Part shown: piece after piece, positions 1 to 8,801 of the stretch
Numbering within the stretch: position 1 is the stretch's first letter
Layout: every line of letters begins with the position of its first letter
Source: Alkalihalobacterium sp048323755
Lineage (GTDB): Bacteria; Bacillota; Bacilli; Bacillales; Bacillaceae_F
DNA: 64,000 bases
NCBI RefSeq assembly: GCF_048323755.1
Contig: NZ_JBLWFS010000011.1
Coordinates: forward strand, 62,001-126,000
Direction of reading: 5' to 3'
The notes under the pieces: model-generated
What the model saw: the letters and a program-made list of their open reading frames with translations, nothing else
What the model was told of the DNA's origin: nothing
Databases searched by the model: none
Made by a program: the position numbers and the translations under genes

Positions 1-688
1 TTAGGGCATTTCTAAGTACGTGACTCCAAATAACAACAGACTCCTTTTGTCCTTTTGCCCGTGCCGTTCTGACATAGTCTTCTCTCATTACCTCTAGTAC
101 GCTTGAACGAGTAAAACGGACGATAGTTGCCGCAACCCCAAATCCGAGAGTGATCGATGGGAGAATAATATGCTGAAACGTGCCGCTGCCACTCGTCGGA
201 AACCATCCAAGCTGAACAGCAAAGATCTGCATCACCATTAGACCAAACCAAAATTCAGGTACACTTAAAGCACTGATTGTTGAAACCATCCCTAATCGAT
301 CCCACACCGAATTTCTTTTTGTAGCGGAAATAATTCCAACAAACACCCCAATTAAAATCGCCCAGAACATCGCCAATATCGTTAAGACAAATGTATAACC
401 AAACCGGCGGATGATTTCTGAAGATACATCCGTTTTCGTACGATACGAAGTACCAAAATCAGCATGTACAACCATGTTATACATATATCTTCCATACTGA
501 ACGTATAAAGGATCATTGAAGCCTTCTCTCTCACGCAAGGACTCATAAGCTTGTTGATCAATCTCTGCTCCGTACATAATTCGGATTGGATCACCTGGGG
601 TAAGGTGAACAAATAGGAACGCGATAATCGTTATGATAAATAAAATAGGTATCATGCCAACTAGTCTTCTAATAATATAATTTGCCAA
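1..688 (-). CDS. ABC transporter permease, DppB/OppB type (partial, runs off left edge)
   Basis: Inner-membrane permease of a peptide- or nickel-type ABC importer. I translated it by hand from a TTG start at 688, preceded by GAGGTG seven bases upstream; the frame is open to base 1 (229 codons). The N-terminus (MANYIIRRLVGMIPILF) and LTPGDPIR, a hydrophobic segment around residues 100-125 and SVPEFWFGLMV are typical of the family. The cytoplasmic loop VREDYVRTARAKGQ-like segment (EDYVRTARAKGQKESVV) is the EAA loop that contacts the ATPase. It follows the binding-protein gene on the same strand, so the two probably form one operon whose remaining genes lie beyond the window. The substrate is not deducible from the permease. 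Confidence 0.9.
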   Translation of the reverse strand, partial: MANYIIRRLVGMIPILFIITIIAFLFVHLTPGDPIRIMYGAEIDQQAYESLREREGFNDPLYVQYGRYMYNMVVHADFGTSYRTKTDVSSEIIRRFGYTFVLTILAMFWAILIGVFVGIISATKRNSVWDRLGMVSTISALSVPEFWFGLMVMQIFAVQLGWFPTSGSGTFQHIILPSITLGFGVAATIVRFTRSSVLEVMREDYVRTARAKGQKESVVIWSHVLRNAL

Positions 689-733
689 TACTTTTCACCT
701 CTTCAATCTAAAGGCGAACCTTTGTGTTTTGAG

Positions 734-821
734 GGTGACTCATAAGTTTCATTTGCTCTCTTTCTTCACAATTGAACTACAGTTGCGGTTGAGGCAACCG
801 TTATTTTCCTATTGAGTCACC
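734..821 (-). promoter_or_regulatory. Intercistronic inverted repeats between binding protein and permease genes
   Basis: The 169 bp between the two transporter genes hold a perfect 9-bp inverted repeat, GGTGACTCA at 734-742 and TGAGTCACC at 813-821. Inside it is a compact hairpin, CGGTTG-AGG-CAACCG at 786-800. No U-tract follows, so this is not a standard terminator. Such structures often set binding-protein mRNA higher than permease mRNA by processing or partial termination. That role is inferred. Confidence 0.5.
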
Positions 822-857
822 ACTCTTACTAAAAATAAGTCTGAGTAACTGTTACTA

Positions 858-2468
858 TTACTTCTTATCTGCTTGGTTTAAATGAACAGCTCCTGAAGGT
901 AATACATAAATGCCTGTAACATTTTTACCTTTTGCAATGATCGTATCTGGGATGTGCAAGAATACCCACGGCGCATCTTCATAAATCTTCTTTTGTAAAT
1001 CAGCGTAAATACTTAACGCTTTTTCTTGATCCGGTGTACGTAATGCCTCATCAAATAATTGATCTAATTCCTCATTAATATAAAATCCGGAGTTATTAAA
1101 GTTAGGCGGGACTCGGTCCGATGCAAAGTTAGGGCGTAACCCATAGTCCGCTTCACCAGTTCCCGGCGACCAGCGTCCTATCCAAAGGTCGGTATTTTCA
1201 CCCGCGTCTAGCATGTCAAACAATGTACCACTTTCATACGCTTGAACATCAACATCTATCCCTATTTCACTCAGTTGAATAGCTACATACTCTGCAACAG
1301 AAACAAACTCAGTTGTATTTCTTGTCCAAAGAGTTGCCTTAAAGCCTTCCTCCATCCCAGCTTCAGCCATTAACTCCCGTGCCAAATCTTTGTCGTGTTC
1401 ATAAATACTTTGACCCGCATATCCGTAAACGGCTGGTGCAATAGCAGAAGCCGCAATCTGACCATACCCATCTGAAATTTGCGCAATTAACCCATCTTTA
1501 TCAACCGCGTGATTCATCGCATGGCGTACATTTAGATCTTGGTACTTATCTTCTTTAAAGTTCATTCCAATATAAAACACATCTGTAGAAGATCCTACGT
1601 ATAAATCAATCTCAGCATCGTTTTCAAGCTCTGCCGCATTAAGAGTCGGTATCGGATAAATTAAATCCACTTCACCTGTTTTTAACATATTGACTCGTGT
1701 GCTTGCCTCTACGACAGGTCGGAAGGTGATGCTTTCTACTCTAGCCGCTTCACTACTATTCCAATACTCATCAAATTTATAAACAACAACGTGCTCACTA
1801 TCTCTCCATTCACCAAAAATAAACGGCCCAGTTCCAACAGGATTACGGTCTAAGTTGTAACTTTCATCATTTTTCTTCTTAGTAATTTCATCAATGGATT
1901 TAAATGAAGCTGAAGCATGCGCCATGTACGATGCCATTGCTGAATTCGGTTCTTCTGACTTAATCGTCACACTTAATTCATCATTAACCACTACTTCACT
2001 TATAAATGAGAAAAATGATGCACGTGCTAAACCATTGTCACGATCTCGAACAAAGTCTAGATTTTCTTTTACTACTTCAGCATTAAAGGCAGTACCATCG
2101 TGGAAAGTTACACCTTCTTGGAGGGTAAATGTAATCTCTGTTGCATCCTCGTTATAGGTGTAATCTCTAGCTAACACAGGAACTAAATCCATATTTTCAT
2201 CAAACCTTAGCAAGCCTTCAAACATCGTACTTTGAACAGTCGCTGAGTTACCATCTGTTGTATTAAAAGGATCTAATGATGTCGGCTCTGCCTCTATACC
2301 AACCGTCAATTCATTTCCTTCAACTGTCTCTTCTGCCACTGGCTCTTCTGTTTGATCTTGCGTATCTACACTTTCCTCTGTCGTTGGATTTGAACTACAT
2401 GCACCTAAACTTGCCAACAAAATTAACACTAAAAAACTAAACAATAGCCATTTGCTTTTTGTAACCAT
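858..2468 (-). CDS. Peptide/nickel-type ABC transporter substrate-binding lipoprotein (SBP family 5)
   Basis: Extracellular solute-binding lipoprotein, 536 residues, the usual size for the DppA/OppA family. A signal peptide ends in the lipobox LGAC, so Cys24 should be lipidated. An acidic linker (residues about 26-50) is followed by the family 5 fold, with the early motif EPTSLDPFNTTDGN and the YNLDRNPVGTGPFIFGEW segment. The ATG at 2468 is preceded by AAGGGGG. The permease gene follows on the same strand, and a sigma-54-like promoter lies upstream. The ligand could be a peptide, an opine-like compound or a metal chelate; nothing in the sequence decides. Confidence 0.93.
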   Translation of the reverse strand: MVTKSKWLLFSFLVLILLASLGACSSNPTTEESVDTQDQTEEPVAEETVEGNELTVGIEAEPTSLDPFNTTDGNSATVQSTMFEGLLRFDENMDLVPVLARDYTYNEDATEITFTLQEGVTFHDGTAFNAEVVKENLDFVRDRDNGLARASFFSFISEVVVNDELSVTIKSEEPNSAMASYMAHASASFKSIDEITKKKNDESYNLDRNPVGTGPFIFGEWRDSEHVVVYKFDEYWNSSEAARVESITFRPVVEASTRVNMLKTGEVDLIYPIPTLNAAELENDAEIDLYVGSSTDVFYIGMNFKEDKYQDLNVRHAMNHAVDKDGLIAQISDGYGQIAASAIAPAVYGYAGQSIYEHDKDLARELMAEAGMEEGFKATLWTRNTTEFVSVAEYVAIQLSEIGIDVDVQAYESGTLFDMLDAGENTDLWIGRWSPGTGEADYGLRPNFASDRVPPNFNNSGFYINEELDQLFDEALRTPDQEKALSIYADLQKKIYEDAPWVFLHIPDTIIAKGKNVTGIYVLPSGAVHLNQADKK

Positions 2469-2514
2469 ATAGTTTCCCCCTTTTCACTCTTATTGTTTTC
2501 TTTCACTTTTTATA

Positions 2515-2532
2515 TTGCAAAGAATGTGCCAA
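2515..2532 (-). promoter_or_regulatory. Sigma-54 (SigL)-type promoter for the transporter operon
   Basis: The minus strand reads TTGGCAC-ATTCT-TTGCAA. The GG of the -24 box and the GC of the -12 box are exactly ten bases apart, and both boxes match the sigma-54 consensus (TTGGCAC-N5-TTGCA). The transcript would start near 2505, giving a leader of about 37 bases before the ATG at 2468. I found no better sigma-A promoter in this gap. An activator with an AAA+ domain would be required; none is encoded in the window. Confidence 0.75.
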
Positions 2533-2648
2533 ATTCATTACACATTTACAAATTTTCAGAATATTAATAGAAAACTTACATTTAACATACTTGTAAAGTT
2601 GACGATGACTGTATGAGATACGAGTTTTATAATTACAATCGTTTTTAT

Positions 2649-2698
2649 GGGTTCTTTTTGGTTGTATTATGGTTATTATCTAATAACCATAAGAACCC
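2649..2698. promoter_or_regulatory. Long palindrome, candidate upstream activator site
   Basis: A perfect 12-bp inverted repeat, TTATGGTTATTA (2667-2678) and TAATAACCATAA (2681-2692), with a 2-base spacer. Short outer arms GGGTTCTT (2649-2656) and AAGAACCC (2691-2698) continue the symmetry with a bulge. No T-run follows on either strand, so it is not a normal terminator. Its centre is about 175 bp upstream of the predicted sigma-54 start, a usual distance for an enhancer-binding activator site. Confidence 0.55.
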
Positions 2699-2741
2699 GA
2701 GTGTAACTTTGGTTTAATTGGTTAATCATTTCTTAATGTAT

Positions 2742-2769
2742 AAAAAAAAGCTATCACCTATGTGATAGC
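2742..2769 (-). terminator. Rho-independent terminator of the lipoprotein gene
   Basis: GCTATCAC (2750-2757), loop CTAT, GTGATAGC (2762-2769); on the minus strand the stem is followed by eight T residues (2749-2742). It lies 12 bases after the stop codon of the gene ending at 2781. Confidence 0.9.
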
Positions 2770-2780
2770 CGTTTTTAAAG

Positions 2781-3488
2781 TTACTCTCCTTCTATCCGCT
2801 CCGCTACTCGAACTTCTCCAAATATCTCCTGAGCTAATTCACTTTGATAATGAATTTGGATAAGCCCTTTGCCTTTTGCAAATACATACTTTTCATCACC
2901 GTCTTTTATTTCGACTTCAATCGCTTCCCACTCTTGATCATTCCACGTAGCCGTTGTAGTGCTTGGCGGAATGTCGGATGTAAAAAACAGTTCATATAAA
3001 TTCGAGTCTTGTGCTTTCATCCATTCAAAAGCAGCCTGCTCTCCCTCTTCTTGAACCTTTGTTTGCAGTTCTTCATATATTTCATACTGTTCCTCAGAAA
3101 ATTGGTGAGTAACGATGACCTTTTGTTGCTCGTGATCGACTTTTAATAACCTAAAATGCCCTAGCGCATGTGCTTGATGCCCCGAGACAAAAACGAGATC
3201 CTCTTCTTTATAAAGGACATTCATTCCTAGTCCTAGACCTGTCCCCGGACCATCCGTTTCAAAACTCGAAAGAACGTCATATTCTTCAACAATATCTGCA
3301 AACGTTAGCTCATCTTCTTCAACAGCAGGATCTTCTGTTTCAGTCGGTTCTTCCTCAACGAGCTCATCCGTCAGCTCTGCGATCGGCTCTTCTTCAGCCG
3401 GCAGTTCCTCTCGAGGTTCATCTACATTGCCACACGCTGTAAAGAAAAAAACCATACTTATACTGAGTACTATTTTTGTCCAGCACAT
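2781..3488 (-). CDS. Uncharacterised lipoprotein
   Basis: A 235-residue protein with a short signal peptide ending in the lipobox FTAC (Cys19). Residues about 22-62 are a strongly acidic, Glu/Pro-rich linker, typical of a tether between the membrane and an extracellular domain. The C-terminal 170 residues look globular and contain FVSGHQAHALGHF. I do not recognise the family. The ATG is preceded by GGAGAGG. The gene is monocistronic: a terminator follows, and a divergent structure is absent upstream, where a SpoVB-family gene ends at 3550. Confidence 0.8.
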   Translation of the reverse strand: MCWTKIVLSISMVFFFTACGNVDEPREELPAEEEPIAELTDELVEEEPTETEDPAVEEDELTFADIVEEYDVLSSFETDGPGTGLGLGMNVLYKEEDLVFVSGHQAHALGHFRLLKVDHEQQKVIVTHQFSEEQYEIYEELQTKVQEEGEQAAFEWMKAQDSNLYELFFTSDIPPSTTTATWNDQEWEAIEVEIKDGDEKYVFAKGKGLIQIHYQSELAQEIFGEVRVAERIEGE

Positions 3489-3549
3489 TCTTACCTCTCC
3501 TTCCTTTCATACTATCGGTATTGCCTAATTCAATAAAAGAAAAACACCA

Positions 3550-4878
3550 TTAATACTTAAAATGAGAGGGTGCCCGCAGCAATAATGTTGCTCCTATTTT
3601 ATTACAAATAGTAACGTAGTGCATCAAAGTCAATAATACAACTCCTGTGTTCATTCCAATAATGATACCTTGCATTTGCAGCTGCTCCATTGAACCGAGG
3701 AAATACATTAAAGCAAATGAGATAATCGTTGCCCAAACCGCATGAAGAAACGCATCCTTTACCAGTCCAAGACCAATTAAATACGCTTGCATCGGCATCA
3801 CGAAATAGTGAAATAAAAAGTAAAGACATAATAGCTGCAGGTATCCCGCTGCTCGAGACGATTCAAAAAATAGGGTCGTTAACGGCTCAGCGTACACATA
3901 GAAAATAGTGACTGCTACGAGTCCATAAAAGAAAGTAAATAACATTACTTTCTGTAATAGGTTTTGAAGTTTGATAAAGTCTCGTTTGGCATAAGCTTCA
4001 GAAACCGTCGGAATTAGAACAATTAGTAAGGAATGCGCAATGAATGCAGGAAAGAAACCGATCGTAAAGGCCACACCTGCCAATTTACCATATTGCGCCA
4101 TGGCTACTGCTTCAGTTAATCCTGAATTAAGTAAAGCTGCTTTGATTAAAAAAGGTTTTATAGCAAATGTTACCGCATGGAAAATTCGAACACCTGTCGT
4201 TGGAATAGAAACGGCTAGCAATTGTTGGCGTACGGTCTTTGCACTTATCTTCTCACTAGGTTCCTTTTTCAAAGAATTCAACTGTAAAAAATAGGCGGTT
4301 ATTAGATATAGAAATACAATTAACTCACTGCCAATTAATGTACATATCGCAATGAGAATCGCTAATTCATGCTCAAAATTAAACCACTGGAATAGGATTA
4401 CTAATAATATCAGTTGAGCTGCACGTCGTAAAAAGTTAGATAACGCGATCTTCCCCATTCGGTGTGAGCCCATAAAGTATCCTCTAGCTACTGAGGATAG
4501 TGAGATGATGGGGATTAATAAGATAATCAGCCAGCGAATCATCGGATGATACCGATCGAACACAGGAATAAACGGTAGAACAACTGTAACAAGCAGGACA
4601 AAAATAATCGTGAATAACAACGTAAATCTTAGTGTATGTTGCAACATGTTGAGATGATATTTTTTATCTTGCTCTGCAATAAACTTGGAAATGGAAATGG
4701 GCAACTCTATACTGGCAAGGACAACAATTAAAATGATCGTTGGGAGAATGGACATATAACGCCCTAGCGCTTCCTCTCCTAACTCTCGAGCCAATACCAT
4801 GTTTATAACAAACTCCAGGCACTCACTCAAAAATGCCGCAATAACTAGCAGAAGTGCACCTTTAAAAAATGTTTTCAT
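3550..4878 (-). CDS. Polysaccharide/lipid flippase of the SpoVB/YkvU (MVF) family
   Basis: Multi-pass membrane protein, 442 residues from ATG 4878, with about a dozen hydrophobic segments. The N-terminus (MKTFFKGALLLVIAAFLSE) and LARELGEEALGRY are typical of the SpoVB-related flippase group in spore formers. A longer reading frame reaches 5004, but the ATG at 4878 has AAGGAGAG at the right distance and matches the family start, so I used it. B. subtilis has several paralogues (SpoVB, YtgP, YkvU); the size is closest to YkvU. A role in lipid-linked precursor transport, perhaps in spore envelope formation, is family knowledge, not visible here. Confidence 0.85.
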   Translation of the reverse strand: MKTFFKGALLLVIAAFLSECLEFVINMVLARELGEEALGRYMSILPTIILIVVLASIELPISISKFIAEQDKKYHLNMLQHTLRFTLLFTIIFVLLVTVVLPFIPVFDRYHPMIRWLIILLIPIISLSSVARGYFMGSHRMGKIALSNFLRRAAQLILLVILFQWFNFEHELAILIAICTLIGSELIVFLYLITAYFLQLNSLKKEPSEKISAKTVRQQLLAVSIPTTGVRIFHAVTFAIKPFLIKAALLNSGLTEAVAMAQYGKLAGVAFTIGFFPAFIAHSLLIVLIPTVSEAYAKRDFIKLQNLLQKVMLFTFFYGLVAVTIFYVYAEPLTTLFFESSRAAGYLQLLCLYFLFHYFVMPMQAYLIGLGLVKDAFLHAVWATIISFALMYFLGSMEQLQMQGIIIGMNTGVVLLTLMHYVTICNKIGATLLLRAPSHFKY

Positions 4879-4986
4879 GAGACTCTCCTTATCTATACAT
4901 ACTTCTATATAGATATGAGACAAGTCTAAATAATATCTTATTCTATTTATAATTTTATCTTTTATATAAAAACTCTTATATAACCA

Positions 4987-5016
4987 TAGACAAAACTTAT
5001 ACATATGTTATATATT
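4987..5016 (+). promoter_or_regulatory. Possible sigma-A promoter for hemAT
   Basis: TAGACA (4987-4992), 18-base spacer, TATATT (5011-5016), about 47 bases before the hemAT start. The boxes match the consensus moderately in a very AT-rich region. Confidence 0.35.
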
Positions 5017-5062
5017 TATAACACAATACCTAGTACGAAAAACCTAGAAAGGTTGGGATGGG

Positions 5063-6364
5063 ATGTTATTTCAATTGAAAAAGAAGGAAGAATATCAACC
5101 AAAACTTGAGCTTCCAACGGGGGAAACTTTCAAACTGTCAGATAAACAAAAAGAGTTACGCCTCCAGTACATGACATTTCACAAAGAACATGCTGTTATA
5201 CTAAAGGAATTACAGCCGGTCGTCTTACAACTATCTGATCAACTACTTAATAAAACATTAGACCATGTGCTTCAATACCCAATGCTTGAAAAAATCGCAA
5301 CGACTCACTCATCACGTGAACGGCTGTTTGAAGTCTTTCAGTTTTACTTGAGATCTCTCTTCTCTGGAGAAATAAACGATCAATACATATTACAACGTGA
5401 AAGAATTGGCGGAGCTCATAATAAAGGAACACTTCCTATCGGTTGGTTTTTAGCAACGTATCAACTATTTCAAACGTTCCTCATACCTCAACTCGTAAAA
5501 CATTATGAAAATCAACCAGAAAAACTTGGTAAAGCTATTATAGCTGTTACACATGGCATTAATTTCGACTCTCAACTCATTGTAGAAACATATATTCAAA
5601 GCCGTATCGATCAAATTGAGTCTCTCAATCGTGCAAATTACCAACTACAAGAAGAATTAACGGCGATTAGCCAAGAATTAGCAGCGACCATTGAGCAAAC
5701 CGAAGCCGCAACGACTGAAACCGCTGAAAAAGCGGTTAGGATTGGTAAAGATACAGAATCTACCGTCAAAAGCAGTCAAAACCTGAAAAACTTAATGACG
5801 AAAAGTGAACATGATATGGTTGAGATGGAGACTTCTTTTTCTACTTTAATGACAGAAGTGAACGTCTCGTTAGAAAAAATTGAGGATATGAAATCGATAT
5901 CAAATCAAATTAACACGATGACGGCTGAAATTGAAAAGATTGCCGATCAAACCAATTTACTTGCTTTAAATGCATCGATAGAAGCCGCACGCGCTGGGGA
6001 ACATGGGAAAGGCTTTTCCGTTGTAGCAACCGAAGTACGTAAACTAGCCGAATCTTCGAAACAATTAAGTAATGATATTATTTCACTTGTAAAAGAAAGT
6101 AACGAGAACATCACTAGCTTAACGAATACAATGAACCTCATGACGGAATCAACTGAAACATCGAATGGTAGTTTAAAAATCGTAAAAAATGGCTTAACCA
6201 CTGTTGGGATGGAAATGGATCAATACTCGACAATGTTTCAAAATAATAAAAAAGATATTGATGAAATCGTTGCCGCCATCCAGGAAATTAATACAGCAAC
6301 AGGAAGCCTCACTTATTTATCAACATCGTTAACCGAAAAGGCTGAAAATCTTAGTAATCATTAG
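5063..6364 (+). CDS. hemAT: Heme-based aerotaxis transducer HemAT
   Basis: Soluble chemoreceptor that senses oxygen through a globin-coupled sensor domain; 433 residues, almost the same as B. subtilis HemAT. Residues about 25-190 form the protoglobin-like domain, with RIGGAH placing the likely heme-ligating histidine at position 119. A coiled-coil methyl-accepting domain follows, with the conserved tip EKIADQTNLLALNASIEAA (around residues 290-310). There is no transmembrane segment, so it acts in the cytoplasm and signals to CheA/CheW. The gene stands alone, is plus-strand, and is followed by dispersed repeat copy A and a bidirectional terminator. Confidence 0.93.
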   Translation: MLFQLKKKEEYQPKLELPTGETFKLSDKQKELRLQYMTFHKEHAVILKELQPVVLQLSDQLLNKTLDHVLQYPMLEKIATTHSSRERLFEVFQFYLRSLFSGEINDQYILQRERIGGAHNKGTLPIGWFLATYQLFQTFLIPQLVKHYENQPEKLGKAIIAVTHGINFDSQLIVETYIQSRIDQIESLNRANYQLQEELTAISQELAATIEQTEAATTETAEKAVRIGKDTESTVKSSQNLKNLMTKSEHDMVEMETSFSTLMTEVNVSLEKIEDMKSISNQINTMTAEIEKIADQTNLLALNASIEAARAGEHGKGFSVVATEVRKLAESSKQLSNDIISLVKESNENITSLTNTMNLMTESTETSNGSLKIVKNGLTTVGMEMDQYSTMFQNNKKDIDEIVAAIQEINTATGSLTYLSTSLTEKAENLSNH

Positions 6365-6369
6365 TCGAG

Positions 6370-6508
6370 AGAAAAGCGCAAGCGCCCATTAAGCGACGTA
6401 CGGACTGGCTCTGACGCAGGAGAGAAAAGAAACACGAAGAACGTTAGTTACTCTATGTTGACTTATCGTACGGCGGTGAGGGAAGTCTCACTGGGGTGCT
6501 GGACGCTC
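6370..6508 (+). repeat. Dispersed repeat family 1, copy A
   Basis: About 140 bp beginning GAAAAGCGCAAGCGCCCATT and ending near GGGGTGCTGGACGC. It shares with copies at 34,721 and 52,468 the opening AAAGCGCAAGC, GTACGGACTGG, the block TGTTGACTTATCGTA, GGTGAG and GTCTC-CTGG. It begins a few bases after the hemAT stop, in the direction of that gene. Confidence 0.8.
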
Positions 6509-6530
6509 TTTGAATCTACTGCTAACTGCT

Positions 6531-6559
6531 AAAAAAACAGGCATTGAGCCTGTTTTTTT
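6531..6559. terminator. Bidirectional terminator between hemAT and the aminotransferase gene
   Basis: AAAAAACAGGC, loop ATTGA, GCCTGTTTTTTT. A run of A on one side and T on the other lets it work for both converging genes. Confidence 0.9.
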
Positions 6560-6569
6560 ACTACTCTCT

Positions 6570-7913
6570 TTATAATCGATCAATCGCCTTTTTAACAGTT
6601 GAAACTAGGAAATCAATATCTTTTTCTTCAATAGTGAGTGGAGGCGAAATGGAAATCACATTATTATACCCCGCTACCGTTGCCCCGTTTTTCGCTAAAA
6701 TTAATCCTTCATTTTTACAAGCACTTAAAATTTGATTGACTCGTTTTACATCAAGAGGCTCTTTCGTCTCTTTGCAGGTTACTAACTCAATACCCATTAA
6801 AAGACCCTTCCCTCGGACATCACCGACATTCGGGTGGTCAGCTATTGCATTTCTAAGCTTTGTCAGCATTTGCTCCCCTACTTGCTTGGAGCGCTCAAAC
6901 AGATTTTCTTTTTCCATTATTTCTAGATTTTTAAGTGCAACTGCGCAAGAAGCTGGACTCCCGCCAAACGTATTCACATGACGAAAATAATCATATTCCT
7001 CTGAACCTTTAAACGCTTCATAGATTTCCCGCTTCACTGCTGTTGCTGCCAATGGTAAATACCCACTCGTAATACCTTTGGCCATCGTTATGATGTCAGG
7101 TTTGACTCCGTAATTCATGAAACCGAATGGCTCACCTGTTCTTCCAAAGCCACAAATAACTTCATCCACCATTAACAGCGCGCCATGATCTTCACAAACT
7201 TCTTTAACCCCTGTCATATATCCATCGGGTGGAATTAAAATACCGCCTCCTGTAATAATCGGCTCCATTATGACAGCAGCAATCGTCTCACTTAGCTCCC
7301 AGGTCATAACTTGTTCAATGGCTTGAACCGACTTCAATTCTCTTGGTGTGGCAGAAGGATCTTCCGGTGAGCGGTACGAGTCTGGAGGCGGGACATGGAT
7401 AAAGCCCGAAGCTAACGGTTCATACTTATATTTACGTTGAGCCTGCCCGGTTGCAGCTAAAGTCGCAATCGTATTCCCATGGTACGAACGATATCGAGAA
7501 ATGATCTTATGTCGATGATGGTCTCCTTTTTGTGCATGATACTGTCTCGCAATTTTAAAAGCCGTTTCATTCGCTTCAGATCCACTGTTCGAAAAGAAGA
7601 AAACATAATCATCGTCTAACATGTTATTAAGCTTTTCAGCTAATTCAATCGCAGGCAAATGACTTTGTGTTAACGGATAATACGCTAACTTTTTCATTTG
7701 GTCATGGGCTGCATCGGCAAACTCCAATCTCCCGTACCCCGCATTAACACACCATAATCCGGCCATCGCATCTAAGTACCTTTTTCCATCTGTATCTGTT
7801 ATCCAAGCCCCACTTGCTTCCTGAACAACCATTGTAGCCTCAGGGTTATACGGCTTCATTGCATGCCATACATACTTCTCATCCTTAGCTAACACTCTGT
7901 CCTTCTCAGTCAT
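6570..7913 (-). CDS. Class III PLP-dependent aminotransferase (omega-amino acid:pyruvate type)
   Basis: Cytoplasmic fold-type I transaminase, 447 residues. The N-terminal substrate region DAMAGLWCVNAGYGR, the SGSEANE cofactor segment, the SYHGNT motif, VDEVICGFGRTG and the PLP lysine in MAKGITSG (Lys279) are all present. The sequence resembles taurine-pyruvate and beta-alanine/omega-amino acid-pyruvate aminotransferases and B. subtilis YhxA more than GabT or BioA. The exact amino donor cannot be read from sequence. AGGAGGCG precedes the ATG. It is monocistronic, flanked by the bidirectional terminator and the beta-phosphoglucomutase gene. Confidence 0.88.
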   Translation of the reverse strand: MTEKDRVLAKDEKYVWHAMKPYNPEATMVVQEASGAWITDTDGKRYLDAMAGLWCVNAGYGRLEFADAAHDQMKKLAYYPLTQSHLPAIELAEKLNNMLDDDYVFFFSNSGSEANETAFKIARQYHAQKGDHHRHKIISRYRSYHGNTIATLAATGQAQRKYKYEPLASGFIHVPPPDSYRSPEDPSATPRELKSVQAIEQVMTWELSETIAAVIMEPIITGGGILIPPDGYMTGVKEVCEDHGALLMVDEVICGFGRTGEPFGFMNYGVKPDIITMAKGITSGYLPLAATAVKREIYEAFKGSEEYDYFRHVNTFGGSPASCAVALKNLEIMEKENLFERSKQVGEQMLTKLRNAIADHPNVGDVRGKGLLMGIELVTCKETKEPLDVKRVNQILSACKNEGLILAKNGATVAGYNNVISISPPLTIEEKDIDFLVSTVKKAIDRL

Positions 7914-8030
7914 GTAAACGTCGCCTCCTCAATTTTTCATGTCGTTTGAGGGTGTTGCCGTTGGGTTTACAAACATGCTTTTTCTAACGTTTATTTGAAA
8001 CTACCCTTATTAGAAGCTATGTAACATAAA

Positions 8031-8708
8031 CTAATTGATGACTGGATATAGGAAAATGTTCCGTGTCAGCTTTTCATATGTAATTTCACTCGTGTTATCC
8101 ACATGCCAATCGGCTTCTTTTACCGCTGCGTGAGTACCTACCCCAATTGAAAACATCGGTGTTTGTTTTATCGCCTTAATTCCAGCTTCACTATCTTCAA
8201 TTGCAATACAATTCTCGTATGGAACTTGCAAAGCATCGGCTGCTTTCAAGAAAATTTCCGGATCAGGTTTCATCTTTTGGACATCTCGAATATCTACAAT
8301 GTGCTCAAAAAATTGGCTGATTTCTAAATGGTTTAACACAGTTTTTGCGTTCGAGCTAGCAGAAGCGATGGCTAGCTTTATGTTATTTTGTTTAAGTTTT
8401 TCCAGAAAGTCGGTCATCCCTGGTAAGATGTCTTCACGTGTAATGCGTCCAATCAGTTGTTGATAGTATTCATTCTTGCGATTGCCTAGTTTTTCTTTCT
8501 GCTCTGGAGTAAATGAATATTCACTATTTTTAACAAGTGCTTCAATCAACGAAGCTCGACTCATTCCCTGCATTTTTTGATTAAGCGCTCTATCAAAAGG
8601 GATATCTAACTCGTCGGCTACTCGTTTTGTTGCTAAGTAATGGTATTCCACTGTATCAGCGAGTACTCCGTCTAAGTCAAAAATTACGGCATGATAAGTT
8701 TGCTTCAT
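8031..8708 (-). CDS. pgcM: Beta-phosphoglucomutase (HAD family)
   Basis: Interconverts beta-glucose 1-phosphate and glucose 6-phosphate in maltose/trehalose breakdown by phosphorylases. The 225-residue length matches the family. HAD motif I FDLDGVLADT supplies Asp11 and Asp13, and is followed by the family-specific EYHYLA; motif II is IASASSN, the motif III lysine is in KMKPDPEIF, and motif IV is IEDSEAG. I chose ATG 8708, which has GGGAGG upstream, over a TTG 21 bases earlier. No maltose or trehalose phosphorylase is adjacent, so another small HAD phosphatase is possible, but the motif I cap context favours the mutase. Confidence 0.78.
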   Translation of the reverse strand: MKQTYHAVIFDLDGVLADTVEYHYLATKRVADELDIPFDRALNQKMQGMSRASLIEALVKNSEYSFTPEQKEKLGNRKNEYYQQLIGRITREDILPGMTDFLEKLKQNNIKLAIASASSNAKTVLNHLEISQFFEHIVDIRDVQKMKPDPEIFLKAADALQVPYENCIAIEDSEAGIKAIKQTPMFSIGVGTHAAVKEADWHVDNTSEITYEKLTRNIFLYPVIN

Positions 8709-8801
8709 AAAAACCTCCCTCTCTAACAAAAATAGAATAAATCGATTATACTAAACAATACATTAAATCGTGTCAAACTTTAAATTATAGGAGTGGAACA
8801 A

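Noticed and set aside
12..612. Two minus-strand frames of 79 and 76 codons at the left edge
   Set aside because: They are shadows in other frames of the permease gene, whose frame opens with TTG 688 and continues to base 1.
2649..2698. Terminator reading of the long palindrome
   Set aside because: No run of T follows either arm, and a proper terminator for the upstream gene lies at 2742-2769.
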